From Lachnospiraceae bacterium (GTDB lineage Bacteria > Bacillota > Clostridia > Lachnospirales > Lachnospiraceae), in contig JAGPFR010000025.1 in assembly GCA_018056425.1 (NCBI GenBank), positions 1-35,082 of the forward strand: DNA of 35,082 nucleotides, written 5' to 3'. Positions 25,414 through 33,468 of the stretch are shown one piece after another; within the stretch, counting starts at the first letter, position 1; each line of letters opens with the position of its first letter. A program made the position numbers and the translations under genes. Below the pieces are notes generated by a model. The model saw nothing but the letters and a program-made list of their open reading frames with translations, searched no databases and was not told where the DNA came from.

Positions 25414-26835
25414 ATGTCAGATTCGAAAAAAGAGATCCTCGGAGAACAGGGTATTTACGATGCTAAAACCCTCGGAACTCCCAAAATGCTGATTCTGGGC
25501 CTTCAGCACATGTTCGCAATGTTCGGCTCAACCGTTCTTGTTCCTCTCATCACCGGCCTCAGCGTTTCGGCAACACTTCTTTTTGCAGGTCTCGGTACTC
25601 TTTTATTCCATCTTATTACCAAGAAAAAGGTTCCCGCGTTCCTCGGCTCATCATTCGCATTCCTTGCCGGATATGGCACTATAGCAGGTCTTGCGATCGC
25701 CAAGTCTAACGGTGAGATGATGACCTCACAGGAGCTTCTTCCTTATGCATGCTTCGGAGTAGCACTTGCAGGACTTCTTTATCTGGTTCTTGCACTTCTT
25801 TTCAAAGTATTCGGTGCAAACCGTGTCATGAAGTTCTTCCCTCCCATCGTTACGGGTCCCATCATCATTGCAATCGGACTTAACCTTTCAAAGTCGGCTA
25901 TCGACAGCTGCTCATCAAACTGGCCCATCGCTCTCGTAGCTATTCTGGCCATCATCATCTGTAACATCTGGGGTAAAGGAATGATCAAGATCCTTCCCAT
26001 CCTCATTGGTGTTATCGCTTCATACCTGGTTGCCGCAGTTACAGGAAATGTTGATTTCTCCGGAGTTGCGTCAGCTCCCTGGGTAGGACTTCCCGTTAAG
26101 TATTCAAATACCGTGTTCTCAATCTTCTCAAATGCAAAGAATGTCGGTGTGGAAACTCATAACGGACTTCTCATCACCGCAGCGATCACCATCGTTCCCA
26201 TCGCAATCGCAACCATGATGGAGCACATCGGTGACGTATCCGCAATCTCTTCAACCGTAAACCGTAATTTCATCAAGGATCCCGGACTTCACAGAACCCT
26301 CACCGGTGACGGACTTGCAACTACCATCGCTTCACTTTTCGGAGCACCCGCAAATACCACTTACGGTGAGAATACAGGCGTTCTTACTCTTACCAGAGTA
26401 TTCGATCCCTTTGTGATCAGACTTGCAGCATATTTTGCAATCCTCATGTCCTTCTGCCCCAAGTTTGCCGCAATCATCGAGGCAATGCCTTCCGCAACCG
26501 TCGGCGGTATCTCACTAGTCCTCTACGGAATGATCTCCGCAGTCGGAGTACGTAACATCGTTGAGACCCAGGTTGATTTCACCAAGAGCAGAAACGTTAT
26601 CATCGCAGCTCTTATCCTTGTTCTTTCAATCGGAATCAACTTCTCTTCGGCAGGTGCCATCGCATTCAGCGTAGGAAGCGCAAATATCGCTCTTTCAGGT
26701 CTTGCCGTAGGTTCTCTTGTAGGTATCATCCTGAATGCAATACTTCCCGGCAAGGATTTTAACTTCAATGAAGAAGCAGGTTCCGAAACCGGAGCGGATC
26801 TTTCGGGAATCAGTGAAAAAGAGATCAAGAAATAA
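25414..26835 (+). CDS. uraA: Uracil permease (NCS2 family)
   Basis: This 473-residue inner-membrane transporter of the NCS2 family imports uracil with protons. It has about fourteen helices and the family's substrate-site motifs: MEHIGDVSAIS with the key glutamate and histidine (as in UraA), TTYGENTGVLTLTRVFDP with the second glutamate, and GPIIIAIGLNLS. Presence of the MEH set favours uracil rather than xanthine or urate. ATG 25414 follows AGGAGG at six bases. Strong codon bias suggests good expression. The gene is single with its own terminator. Confidence 0.92.
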   Translation: MSDSKKEILGEQGIYDAKTLGTPKMLILGLQHMFAMFGSTVLVPLITGLSVSATLLFAGLGTLLFHLITKKKVPAFLGSSFAFLAGYGTIAGLAIAKSNGEMMTSQELLPYACFGVALAGLLYLVLALLFKVFGANRVMKFFPPIVTGPIIIAIGLNLSKSAIDSCSSNWPIALVAILAIIICNIWGKGMIKILPILIGVIASYLVAAVTGNVDFSGVASAPWVGLPVKYSNTVFSIFSNAKNVGVETHNGLLITAAITIVPIAIATMMEHIGDVSAISSTVNRNFIKDPGLHRTLTGDGLATTIASLFGAPANTTYGENTGVLTLTRVFDPFVIRLAAYFAILMSFCPKFAAIIEAMPSATVGGISLVLYGMISAVGVRNIVETQVDFTKSRNVIIAALILVLSIGINFSSAGAIAFSVGSANIALSGLAVGSLVGIILNAILPGKDFNFNEEAGSETGADLSGISEKEIKK

Positions 26836-26870
26836 TGCCTTAATAAAAATATAGCTGTACAGCATTGAAA

Positions 26871-26903
26871 AACCCCCGCAGTAATCTGCGGGGGTTTATT
26901 TTG
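26871..26903. terminator. Bidirectional terminator between uraA and the pilin genes
   Basis: AACCCCCGCAG and CTGCGGGGGTT form an 11-bp stem around TAAT, with A-run before and T-run after. It can end uraA transcripts on the plus strand and the convergent pilin operon on the minus strand. Confidence 0.85.
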
Positions 26904-26932
26904 CTTATTTCGGTTTATAACCCGGTTAACGG

Positions 26933-28190
26933 TTATACTGCAGACCAGCTTCCGTCGGTTCCGAGTGTATAGGTGTGGCCGTTGATGGTTACGGTACCAT
27001 TGGTGATGATTCCGTTAGTATAAGTGAAATTGAATCCGGTAACCTTTCCTGAATCAACTCCGGCAAGGCTGTAAACAAGCTTGATAGACCGATGTTAAAT
27101 TGCGGTGATTTCCGTAGTGGTCCGTGAAGGCAACATTATCGGTGTTGTTTTCAAGAGCATTGTTTTCGAAATCTTCCTTGGTGAAAGCAAGTAATGTACT
27201 GAAGCCTTCGGTATAGAGACCGGTCTGAGGTGTTCCCTCAAAGATCGCGTTTTCGTTAAGTACAAGATCGCAGAATTTCTGGCTGGTATCCGCATCATAT
27301 AAAGAAAAGGTATAGTGGACGTGAGCGGGAACTCCGGTGACGGGAGTGTTCTCTGATTTTACCGACCATTTCATCTCAAGGGTTTCGCCGTTCCTGAGGG
27401 TGAAGTCACTGACTTCGACTTCCGCGGGTACAAATACGGAATCTACGGAAGAAAAGCTTACGTCTCCGCAGTAATAGCCGATAAGGCTGGTGGAACTTCT
27501 GTAGTCTTCATCTCTGTAAGGAACCAAAAGCCCGTCTATGCTGTTGTATGAACGGCTGTCCCAGGAAGTTCTCTTACTGTCATAAAAAACAGAACATACA
27601 CTTGCGCTCAGGTGAAGATTTCCAGAGGCATCAAGTGCTTTTTCCACATCAAATTCAATGGTGATGATACCGCTTGTCTTGGAGAAAACATCGGTTGATT
27701 TGAAATCCTGATATATAAGATCTTTGATGAGGCTGCACTGAGCGTTATCCGCACCTGCGTTATATGTAACCGAATAACGCATATGGACGGACTGACCCGG
27801 AAGAGCGTTTGTGAGCTTATCGGGGAACAGCTTGAAAGAACCCACATTAAACTTGGTATCGAACAATTCGGGATTCTCGGCCTGAGACGGATCCTCGGTT
27901 CCTGTTCCGTTATCTCCTTCACCGGTCAATCCCATGGGACCGATGAGATTCCTGCACCATGCATCCACGGTTCCGTTTTCGGACATGTGATTAAGTGATG
28001 CCTGTGCGGACTGGTATATGGTTTCGGCGGTTCTCTGGTTGTTGTTATACCTTGTCATGTCGATATAAGCAATGATTCCGAAAACCGCAGCGGAAGCAAG
28101 TATTCCCAGTATCACCAGGACTACTATCATTTCAACCAGTGTAAAACCGGCATTGGTATTCTTTTTTGCAGACTTATCTTTGAATATCAT
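26933..28190 (-). pseudogene. Pseudopilin-like protein with a 3' frameshift
   Basis: The start is a type IV prepilin leader, KNTNAGFTLVEMIVVLVILGILASAAVFG, with the processing site between G and F, a hydrophobic assembly helix and a long extracellular part. The main frame ends at 27054 after residue 378 with the odd tail YQACLQPCRS. A second frame, offset by one base, stays open from about 27094 to TAA at 26933-26935 and reads LVYSLAGVDSGKVTGFNFTY and onward, a natural continuation. The shift must lie between 27057 and 27094. It begins at ATG 28190, overlapping the preceding gene by four bases. The frameshift changes only about the last 50 residues, so the protein may still work. Confidence 0.78.
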
Positions 28191-29113
28191 TCGGTGGTGT
28201 CCTCTGCAAAAACAAGGATCGTGCTTCTGGTATATATAGGATCTTCATATGCCTGTCCGGCATAATCGCATTTATATACTTTGACCGTAACTTTTACGCT
28301 GACAGGTCTTTGGGTATATATATCATCCGTGGAATATTCCAAATCGGAGAAGCTTAAGTCTACCGTATATCCGTTATAGGATGCGGATGAAAAAGGTGTT
28401 GTGTAATCATATCTGACGGCAGGGTAAATACAGCTTACCGATTTGCCACCGCCTAAATCCTTGTTTTCTTTTCCGCACTGATAATATCCGTAGTGCACAT
28501 AGCCCCGGAGGGTTTCGGGTGATGCATCGTCTGCACTTCCGCCTAGATAAAATCTGTAAACGGCTCTTGATGATCTTCCGTTTATGCCTTCTGCGGGGTT
28601 GGGGATTATGTATGAAGTTCCTTCGGCTCTGTTTGCGTCCTTCACACTTGTGTAGTTGGAGTAGGAGACGGGCATGCATGAATATATTGCCTGACAGAAG
28701 CTGTTGTTTTTTCTGATAATGAGCACATTGCCTTCGGAGGCCGAGCCGTTTATTCTCGGATTGTTTTCGGGCAAAATATTCGGATCGGTTATATCGTAAA
28801 GATCGGTAAGAGGCTGATCGCCTGTTGAAGGCGCGTATGTGTTTCCGAGAGAAAGGTTTACGATGCGGACGGATGCGAAATCTTCAATGTAGGTATCCGC
28901 ACATTCTTCCCTGAGGGAATCCACTACCATGTCGGCAACTACCTGAGCCCTGCTCATGTCTTCAATTTGCATATATATCCTGGTGGCAGCAGGCATGATC
29001 GCAACAATCGCGGTTGCAAAGATTGCGGTAAGAGTCATGGAAACAAGAAGCTCTACAAGAGTAAAGCCTGCGTTTTTCCGGGTATTTGATTTTACTTCAT
29101 GTACTCTTTTCAT
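28187..29113 (-). CDS. Pseudopilin-like protein with prepilin N-terminal methylation motif
   Basis: The 308-residue product has a basic leader, the prepilin peptidase site and assembly helix (RKNAGFTLVELLVSMTLTAIF), and a long soluble domain of unknown fold. These features belong to minor pilins of the PilW/GspJ size class, which prime pilus or secretion pseudopilus assembly. The start is ATG 29113, whose ATGA overlaps the previous gene's stop; a start at 29125 is less likely. Its own stop overlaps the next gene by four bases. Assembly genes (ATPase, inner-membrane protein, prepilin peptidase) are not in this window. Confidence 0.85.
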   Translation of the reverse strand: MKRVHEVKSNTRKNAGFTLVELLVSMTLTAIFATAIVAIMPAATRIYMQIEDMSRAQVVADMVVDSLREECADTYIEDFASVRIVNLSLGNTYAPSTGDQPLTDLYDITDPNILPENNPRINGSASEGNVLIIRKNNSFCQAIYSCMPVSYSNYTSVKDANRAEGTSYIIPNPAEGINGRSSRAVYRFYLGGSADDASPETLRGYVHYGYYQCGKENKDLGGGKSVSCIYPAVRYDYTTPFSSASYNGYTVDLSFSDLEYSTDDIYTQRPVSVKVTVKVYKCDYAGQAYEDPIYTRSTILVFAEDTTE

Positions 29114-29448
29114 CTGAATACCCAATAAACAGAATCACCGGATTTGTACTGATATGCGGTGATGTCTTTGGCCGATCCGTCAATTAAAGTTACGGACACA
29201 TTGTTTGTAAGACCTGTTTCCATCGGACTGACATAAGTATTATCCCGCGTGTGCTTTGTCAGCTCTTTGCGGTATGCTTCATACTCAGTGTCTGAGGAAC
29301 GTCTTATATCGATGGAATTCGTCACGGCTGCGCTTGCCGAATCGGTTGCTCCGGTAAACATGGCAATCACGATCATGAGCACGATAAAAGCGACCATGAC
29401 TTCAACCAAGGTCTCGCCGCGATCATCTCTTGTGAAATTTTTTTTCAT
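29110..29448 (-). CDS. Small pseudopilin-like protein
   Basis: The 112-residue product has a charged leader (MKKNFTRDDRG) then ETLVEVMVAFIVLMIVIAMFTG, a prepilin-type site with Glu at position 5 after cleavage (counting E-T-L-V-E) and a hydrophobic helix; the rest is a short extracellular part. The residue after the cleavage glycine is Glu, not Phe, so N-methylation may differ. ATG 29448 or ATG 29460 are possible starts; the ribosome site is unclear. It lies six to eighteen bases after the chimera stop and overlaps the next gene, so it is part of a four-gene unit. Confidence 0.8.
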   Translation of the reverse strand: MKKNFTRDDRGETLVEVMVAFIVLMIVIAMFTGATDSASAAVTNSIDIRRSSDTEYEAYRKELTKHTRDNTYVSPMETGLTNNVSVTLIDGSAKDITAYQYKSGDSVYWVFR

Positions 29449-29466
29449 CTGTCCGATCATGATTTT

Positions 29467-29838
29467 TTACTTTCTGTCGTAACCTGCACTTGCGTTGCCG
29501 GTGTATTCTGCGGTAATGATATAGGTTTCGCCTGCGGCGGTTGCTTTCACCGTAAGGACATAAACGGTTGAACCTGATTCGGTTTTCTCACTGACAACCG
29601 CACTGACCGACGAGTCGGGAACGGAGTCGAAACCTGTTGTGAGGGGTACGATCTCTCCGCCGTTATTTGATATATATTGATCAAGATCTATTTGGGATTT
29701 GTAAGCCTGATGGGTTGTTTCGTCTATGGTCTTGCCCATGATGACTTTCTTCGCATCATAGTACTTGAAAGCGAGAGGGTTCTTGCTTTCTTTTCCCTCA
29801 AATTTTATCTCGGGAATATTTGGAAAAAATTCGCTCAT
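29467..29838 (-). pseudogene. Chimera: first 40 codons of xylose isomerase joined to a pilin-operon gene
   Basis: Residues 1-40, MSEFFPNIPEIKFEGKESKN to GKTIDE, are the N-terminus of bacterial xylose isomerase XylA. Residues 41-123 (TTHQAYKSQIDLDQYIS and onward) are unlike XylA; they form a beta-rich segment ending in AEYTGNASAGYDRK and probably are the C-terminal part of a lost pilin-operon protein. The junction is near base 29719. It starts at ATG 29838 with an AGAGGTG ribosome site, so it is likely translated as a 123-residue hybrid with no prepilin leader. A deletion between xylA and an upstream pilin gene explains this best. The remaining XylA catalytic barrel is absent. Confidence 0.85.
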
Positions 29839-29858
29839 AAATACACCTCTTTCTATAG

Positions 29859-29905
29859 GTTAGTATAAACTAACTAAATCATACCATTTTTATCGGTAAT
29901 TACAA
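29859..29905 (-). promoter_or_regulatory. xylA promoter with XylR-like operator, now driving pilin genes
   Basis: Read on the minus strand: -35 TTGTAA (29900-29905), 16 bases, -10 TATGAT (29878-29883), start site near 29871. A palindrome GTTAG-N6-CTAAC (29859-29874) lies over the start site. ROK-family XylR repressors bind palindromes of this kind upstream of xylA in Firmicutes; binding here would block transcription without xylose. The regulator's identity is inferred. Confidence 0.7.
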
Positions 29906-30027
29906 ATAAATTTTTCTTAAATCCAAATACCGTCAGAAATCTTTCTTGGTGGATGCAGATGAAATGCAGCACAGAACTGTGTTTTGCGGGTTGTGATTGT
30001 TATTGAAAAAAAGTTAAAAAGAAAGTA

Positions 30028-30085
30028 TTGACATAAACCTACAGGCATGATATGTTTATACACGTAGCAGTTAGCGATAACTAAC
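30028..30085 (+). promoter_or_regulatory. Flavodoxin promoter with a second GTTAG-N6-CTAAC operator
   Basis: TTGACA (30028-30033), 17 bases, TATGTT (30051-30056) is a strong promoter pointing right. The 16-bp palindrome GTTAGCGATAACTAAC (30070-30085) sits directly after the predicted start site, at the same relative position and with the same arms as the site at 29859-29874. Between the two promoters (29906-30027) I see no gene, only A/T-rich sequence. Confidence 0.7.
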
Positions 30086-30141
30086 CAAGCCTCCAAAATA
30101 ATATCACACATCTGATTTTTTGTACAGAAAGGTAGTCTCAA

Positions 30142-30564
30142 ATGAGTAAGATAGCAATAGTTTTCTGGAGCGGAACAGGTAATACCGCGCAGATGGCTCA
30201 GGCGATAAGTGACGGAGCATCCGTCGCCGGTGCTGAGGCAGCTCTTATAAATGCAGCGGACTTCAAACCTGAAGATATTGACAAATATGACTCGATAGCA
30301 CTCGGCTGTCCCGCAATGGGAGCGGAGGTGCTCGAGGAAACAGAGTTCCAGCCCATGTTCGATTCCATAGAATCAAAGCTTTCCGGCAGAAAAGTTGCCC
30401 TTTTCGGTTCGTACGGATGGGGTGACGGAGAGTGGATGAGACAGTGGGAAGCGCAGGTGAGATCGGATGGAGCACTTCTTGTGGGCGACCCCGTTATTGC
30501 TCATGAAGCTCCCGATGAGAACGTGCTCTATGAATGCCGCGCTCTCGGAAGATCACTTATATAA
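30142..30564 (+). CDS. Flavodoxin, short-chain
   Basis: Flavodoxins carry FMN and transfer single electrons in place of ferredoxin. The 140-residue product begins IAIVFWSGTGNTAQMAQAI, the phosphate-binding loop (SGTGNT), and has the flavin-contact regions LGCPAMGAEVLEE and FGSYGWGDGEWM typical of the short-chain clostridial flavodoxins. Length is right (138-145). AGAAAGGTAG precedes the ATG. The gene has its own promoter, an operator-like palindrome at the transcript start, and its own terminator. Control by the same repressor as xylA would be surprising; iron limitation is the more usual signal. Confidence 0.95.
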   Translation: MSKIAIVFWSGTGNTAQMAQAISDGASVAGAEAALINAADFKPEDIDKYDSIALGCPAMGAEVLEETEFQPMFDSIESKLSGRKVALFGSYGWGDGEWMRQWEAQVRSDGALLVGDPVIAHEAPDENVLYECRALGRSLI

Positions 30565-30617
30565 TTACATAGACCTCCAATTGGCTTAAGCAGCCTGTAC
30601 ATTTCAACCCCCTACAC

Positions 30618-30656
30618 AAAGAAACCGCCCGCCTCCGGGCGGTTTCTTATTTTTTG
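30618..30656 (+). terminator. Flavodoxin terminator
   Basis: AAAGAAACCGCCCG and CGGGCGGTTTCTT form a 12-13 bp stem followed by TATTTTTT. Confidence 0.92.
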
Positions 30657-30770
30657 GCCTGACCCTGAGATGGTTCTGCATTCCCAAGTTTCATCTATCG
30701 CGGTAACATGTATAATACTTGTAGTAGCCGGAAGGTTACGGATTAATGTTTGTGAATTGGAGGTATAGAG

Positions 30771-31094
30771 ATGATCACGGTAAACCTTTATTATTCCGGA
30801 ACAAACGGTAACGCACGAAAATTTGCCGAAGAAATGGAGCGCAGCGGGACTGCGGATAAGATCAGAGCAGAAAAGGGAAATGTCAGATATGAATATTTCT
30901 TTCCCATGAACGATCCGGAGACAGTTTTGCTGATCGACGCATGGGAAAGTCAGGAAGCTATTGATGTACATCACGCATCACCGATGATGCAGACGATCAT
31001 GGATCTGAGAGAAAAATATGATCTGCATATGAAGGTTGAAAGATACGTTTCCGAGGATATGCCTGAGTCAGATGAAGGCTTTATCAGGTCCTGA
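30771..31094 (+). CDS. Antibiotic biosynthesis monooxygenase (ABM) domain protein
   Basis: The 107-residue protein is a single dimeric ferredoxin-like ABM domain, as in YgiN-type quinol monooxygenases and heme-degrading-like enzymes: VNLYYSGTNGNARKFAEEMERSG, then YEYFFPMNDPETVLLIDAWESQEAIDVHHASPMMQTIMDL. Substrate unknown; no heme-binding asparagine could be assigned. A TATAAT box lies at 30711-30716, and TTGGAGG precedes the ATG. A second, truncated copy of this family is at 14658-14873. Confidence 0.88.
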   Translation: MITVNLYYSGTNGNARKFAEEMERSGTADKIRAEKGNVRYEYFFPMNDPETVLLIDAWESQEAIDVHHASPMMQTIMDLREKYDLHMKVERYVSEDMPESDEGFIRS

Positions 31095-31270
31095 ATATAA
31101 AAGAAATCTGACCTGCGAGGTTTAAATGCCGGGACAGGGAATCTGTAAAAACAGAGTAAATTTGTATGATTTTACTTTTTCTTTTCGGCTCCGGAGTGTA
31201 TATTATTACGGAGTTAAGCAGGCGCGTGCCTGTCAATGTCAGATATGTTTAATTGCCCGGAGGATTATTA

Positions 31271-32041
31271 ATGCTGAATCAGTTTTCAAGGACTCAGTTG
31301 ATATATGGAGTTGATGCGATGGGGAAGCTTGCGTCTTCCCGCGTCGCCGTATTTGGGATCGGAGGTGTCGGAGGATACGTGGTTGAGGCACTTGCCAGAA
31401 GCGGAATAGGTGCCATTGATCTGATCGATGACGACAAGGTCTGTCTTACAAATATTAACCGCCAGATAATCGCCACCAGGAAGTCACTGGGAAAATACAA
31501 GGTGGACGTTGCGGAAGAAAGGATACATGATATAAATCCCGACTGCAAAGTCAGGGCCTTCAAAACTTTCTTTCTGCCTGAAACTCAGGATCAGTTTGAT
31601 TTTACGGAATATGATTACGTGGTTGATGCCATAGATACGGTAACGGGAAAACTTGCCATAATCGAAAAGGCAAATGCAGCAGGCGTTCCCGTTATGTCAT
31701 CCATGGGTGCCGGAAATAAGATAAATGCATCACTTTTTGAAGTTGCGGATATTTATGATACTTCAGTCTGTCCTCTTGCCAAGGTAATGCGTCACGAATG
31801 CAAGAAAAGAGGCATCAAACATTTGAAAGTGGTCTATTCCAGGGAAAAACCCATAAGACCCATTGAGGATATGTCCATAAGCTGCCGGACGAACTGTGTA
31901 TGCCCTCCGGGAACCGCAAGGAAATGCACGGAAAAAAGGGATATCCCGGGCTCTACTGCATTTGCGCCTTCGGTGGCCGGGCTGATCATCGCAGGTGAAG
32001 TGATAAATGATCTGACCGGCAAGAAGAGTATCAAGGGTTAG
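31271..32041 (+). CDS. tcdA: tRNA threonylcarbamoyladenosine dehydratase TcdA (ThiF/E1-like)
   Basis: TcdA uses ATP to dehydrate t6A37 of tRNA to its cyclic form. The 256-residue product has the E1-like nucleotide-binding motif VAVFGIGGVGGYVVEALARSG near residue 25-45, DDDKVCLTNINRQI, the adenylate contact VVDAIDTVTGK, and a terminal RTNCVCPPGTARKC cysteine pair. ATG 31271 follows CCCGGAGGATT; the earlier start at 31253 would put that site inside the gene. Its 3' end overlaps the convergent aldo/keto reductase gene by 11 bases, and no terminator was seen between them. Confidence 0.93.
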   Translation: MLNQFSRTQLIYGVDAMGKLASSRVAVFGIGGVGGYVVEALARSGIGAIDLIDDDKVCLTNINRQIIATRKSLGKYKVDVAEERIHDINPDCKVRAFKTFFLPETQDQFDFTEYDYVVDAIDTVTGKLAIIEKANAAGVPVMSSMGAGNKINASLFEVADIYDTSVCPLAKVMRHECKKRGIKHLKVVYSREKPIRPIEDMSISCRTNCVCPPGTARKCTEKRDIPGSTAFAPSVAGLIIAGEVINDLTGKKSIKG

Positions 32042-33245
32042 GCGAAGGCGCCTTTCTGAACATAAATTTGCGTACTATATTTATACCGATCTTGTAGGGA
32101 AGCGGACGAAGTGCTTTGTCTGCTTCCTTTAATTTTTCTCTGATGGGGATATTCTGAGGACAGTGTTTCTCGCACTTTCCGCACTCTATACACTGGTCGG
32201 GAAATCCCGGCTCCTGTGTGAGCCCGACGGTCTGCGCATACTGGAAACGTCCGTCGCTCTTTGACTCGATATACATGGCGTTGTAGCATCTGAAGGCTCC
32301 GGGGATATCGACGCCCTTTGGACAGGGCATGCAATATCTGCAGCCGGTGCAGCCTACCTTTTCAAGCTCTCTGATCTTTCCTGTGACTTCGGCAAGTGTC
32401 TTATGATCGGACTCCGTAAAATGTCCGGCGGGAGCATTTGCTGCGGTTCTGCAGTTTTCGCGAACCATTTCAACACTGTTCATTCCGGACAGTACCACGG
32501 TTACTTCGGGCTGATCATAGAGCCATCTTAAGCCCCATTCTGCGGGAGACCAGTTTCTGCCACTTTCTCTCATTATCTTCCTGGCAGACTCGGGAAGCAT
32601 GTTAACGAGCTTTCCGCCTCTTAAGGGTTCCATGATGACCACAGGGATTCCCTTTTCGGCAGCGGCTTTGAGACCCTCTACTCCGGCCTGAGTATTAACA
32701 TCGAAATAGTTGTACTGGATCTGGCATATATCCCAGTCGTAATCGTTCAGAATCTTGAGAAAACCGTCAGTTGTTCCGTGATATGAGAAACCTATATTTC
32801 GGATCTGACCGGAGGCTTTCTTTTCTTTGATCCAGTCGATGACACCGACATTTTTCAGTTTCTCCCACATTGCAACATCGGTAAGATGATGCATCAGGTA
32901 GTAATCCACATGATCGGTCCTCAGCCTTGAAAGCTGCTCATTAAAATACCGGTCCAGAGCTGCATTGTTGCTTACAAGATACTGCGGGAGCTTTGTTGCT
33001 ATATTTATCTTGTCCCTTATGCCGTTTTTTTCGAATATCTCACCGATCGTAGCTTCGCTTCCGGAGTATATGTATGCGGTGTCAAAATAATTCACGCCCG
33101 CATTGTAAGCCTCCATTATTTCGCGTTCGGCTTCATCGAAATCGATAGTGTTTCCTTTTTTAACAAATCTCATGCACCCGAATCCGAGTATCGAGAGGTT
33201 ATCGCCGTGTTTGTCCTGTCTGTACTGCATTAAGGTTTCATTCAT
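32031..33245 (-). CDS. Aldo/keto reductase with C-terminal ferredoxin-type domain
   Basis: The 404-residue protein has an aldo/keto reductase barrel (about 1-295) with the catalytic tetrad: Asp and Tyr in YFDTAYIYSGSE, Lys in ATKLP, His in YLMHHL. The tail (about 300-375) has two cysteine clusters, CTGCRYCMPCPKG and CIECGKCEKHCPQNIPI, that should bind [4Fe-4S] clusters. This architecture is common in anaerobic Clostridia; the substrates are mostly unknown. ATG 33245 is the start; the ribosome site (GGAGAT... read on the minus strand as AGGATCATCTCC) is weak-to-fair. It is convergent with tcdA. Confidence 0.93.
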   Translation of the reverse strand: MNETLMQYRQDKHGDNLSILGFGCMRFVKKGNTIDFDEAEREIMEAYNAGVNYFDTAYIYSGSEATIGEIFEKNGIRDKINIATKLPQYLVSNNAALDRYFNEQLSRLRTDHVDYYLMHHLTDVAMWEKLKNVGVIDWIKEKKASGQIRNIGFSYHGTTDGFLKILNDYDWDICQIQYNYFDVNTQAGVEGLKAAAEKGIPVVIMEPLRGGKLVNMLPESARKIMRESGRNWSPAEWGLRWLYDQPEVTVVLSGMNSVEMVRENCRTAANAPAGHFTESDHKTLAEVTGKIRELEKVGCTGCRYCMPCPKGVDIPGAFRCYNAMYIESKSDGRFQYAQTVGLTQEPGFPDQCIECGKCEKHCPQNIPIREKLKEADKALRPLPYKIGINIVRKFMFRKAPSPNP

Positions 33246-33283
33246 GGAGATGATCCTTTACTATAAAAGTTTTTTATTTTCCG

Positions 33284-33335
33284 ATCCGGTTTGTGCTTGT
33301 ATTATACTATGAAAGGAAGACGGCTCAAACCGGAT
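33284..33335 (-). promoter_or_regulatory. Aldo/keto reductase promoter flanked by a 10-bp inverted repeat
   Basis: On the minus strand, -35 TTGAGC (33323-33328), 16 bases, -10 TATAAT (33301-33306). Perfect arms ATCCGGTTTG (33284-33293) and CAAACCGGAT (33326-33335) enclose it, one overlapping the -35 and the other just past the start site. This looks like an operator pair. Confidence 0.6.
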
Positions 33336-33468
33336 GTTCCGAATGCTACACCCTCTGCAGCCATTGACGGGCTAAAATGCATCAAAAACCGTGAAAACAA
33401 TGAACCCAGATGCTTTCAGGAGATCGGCTGATAAGATATCTTACTAAAAGGATAAGCAGGCATTATAT

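Noticed and set aside
31218-31235. Near-palindrome CAGGCGCGTGCCTG before tcdA as an operator
   Set aside because: Short, interrupted, unpaired with a clear promoter; could be chance.
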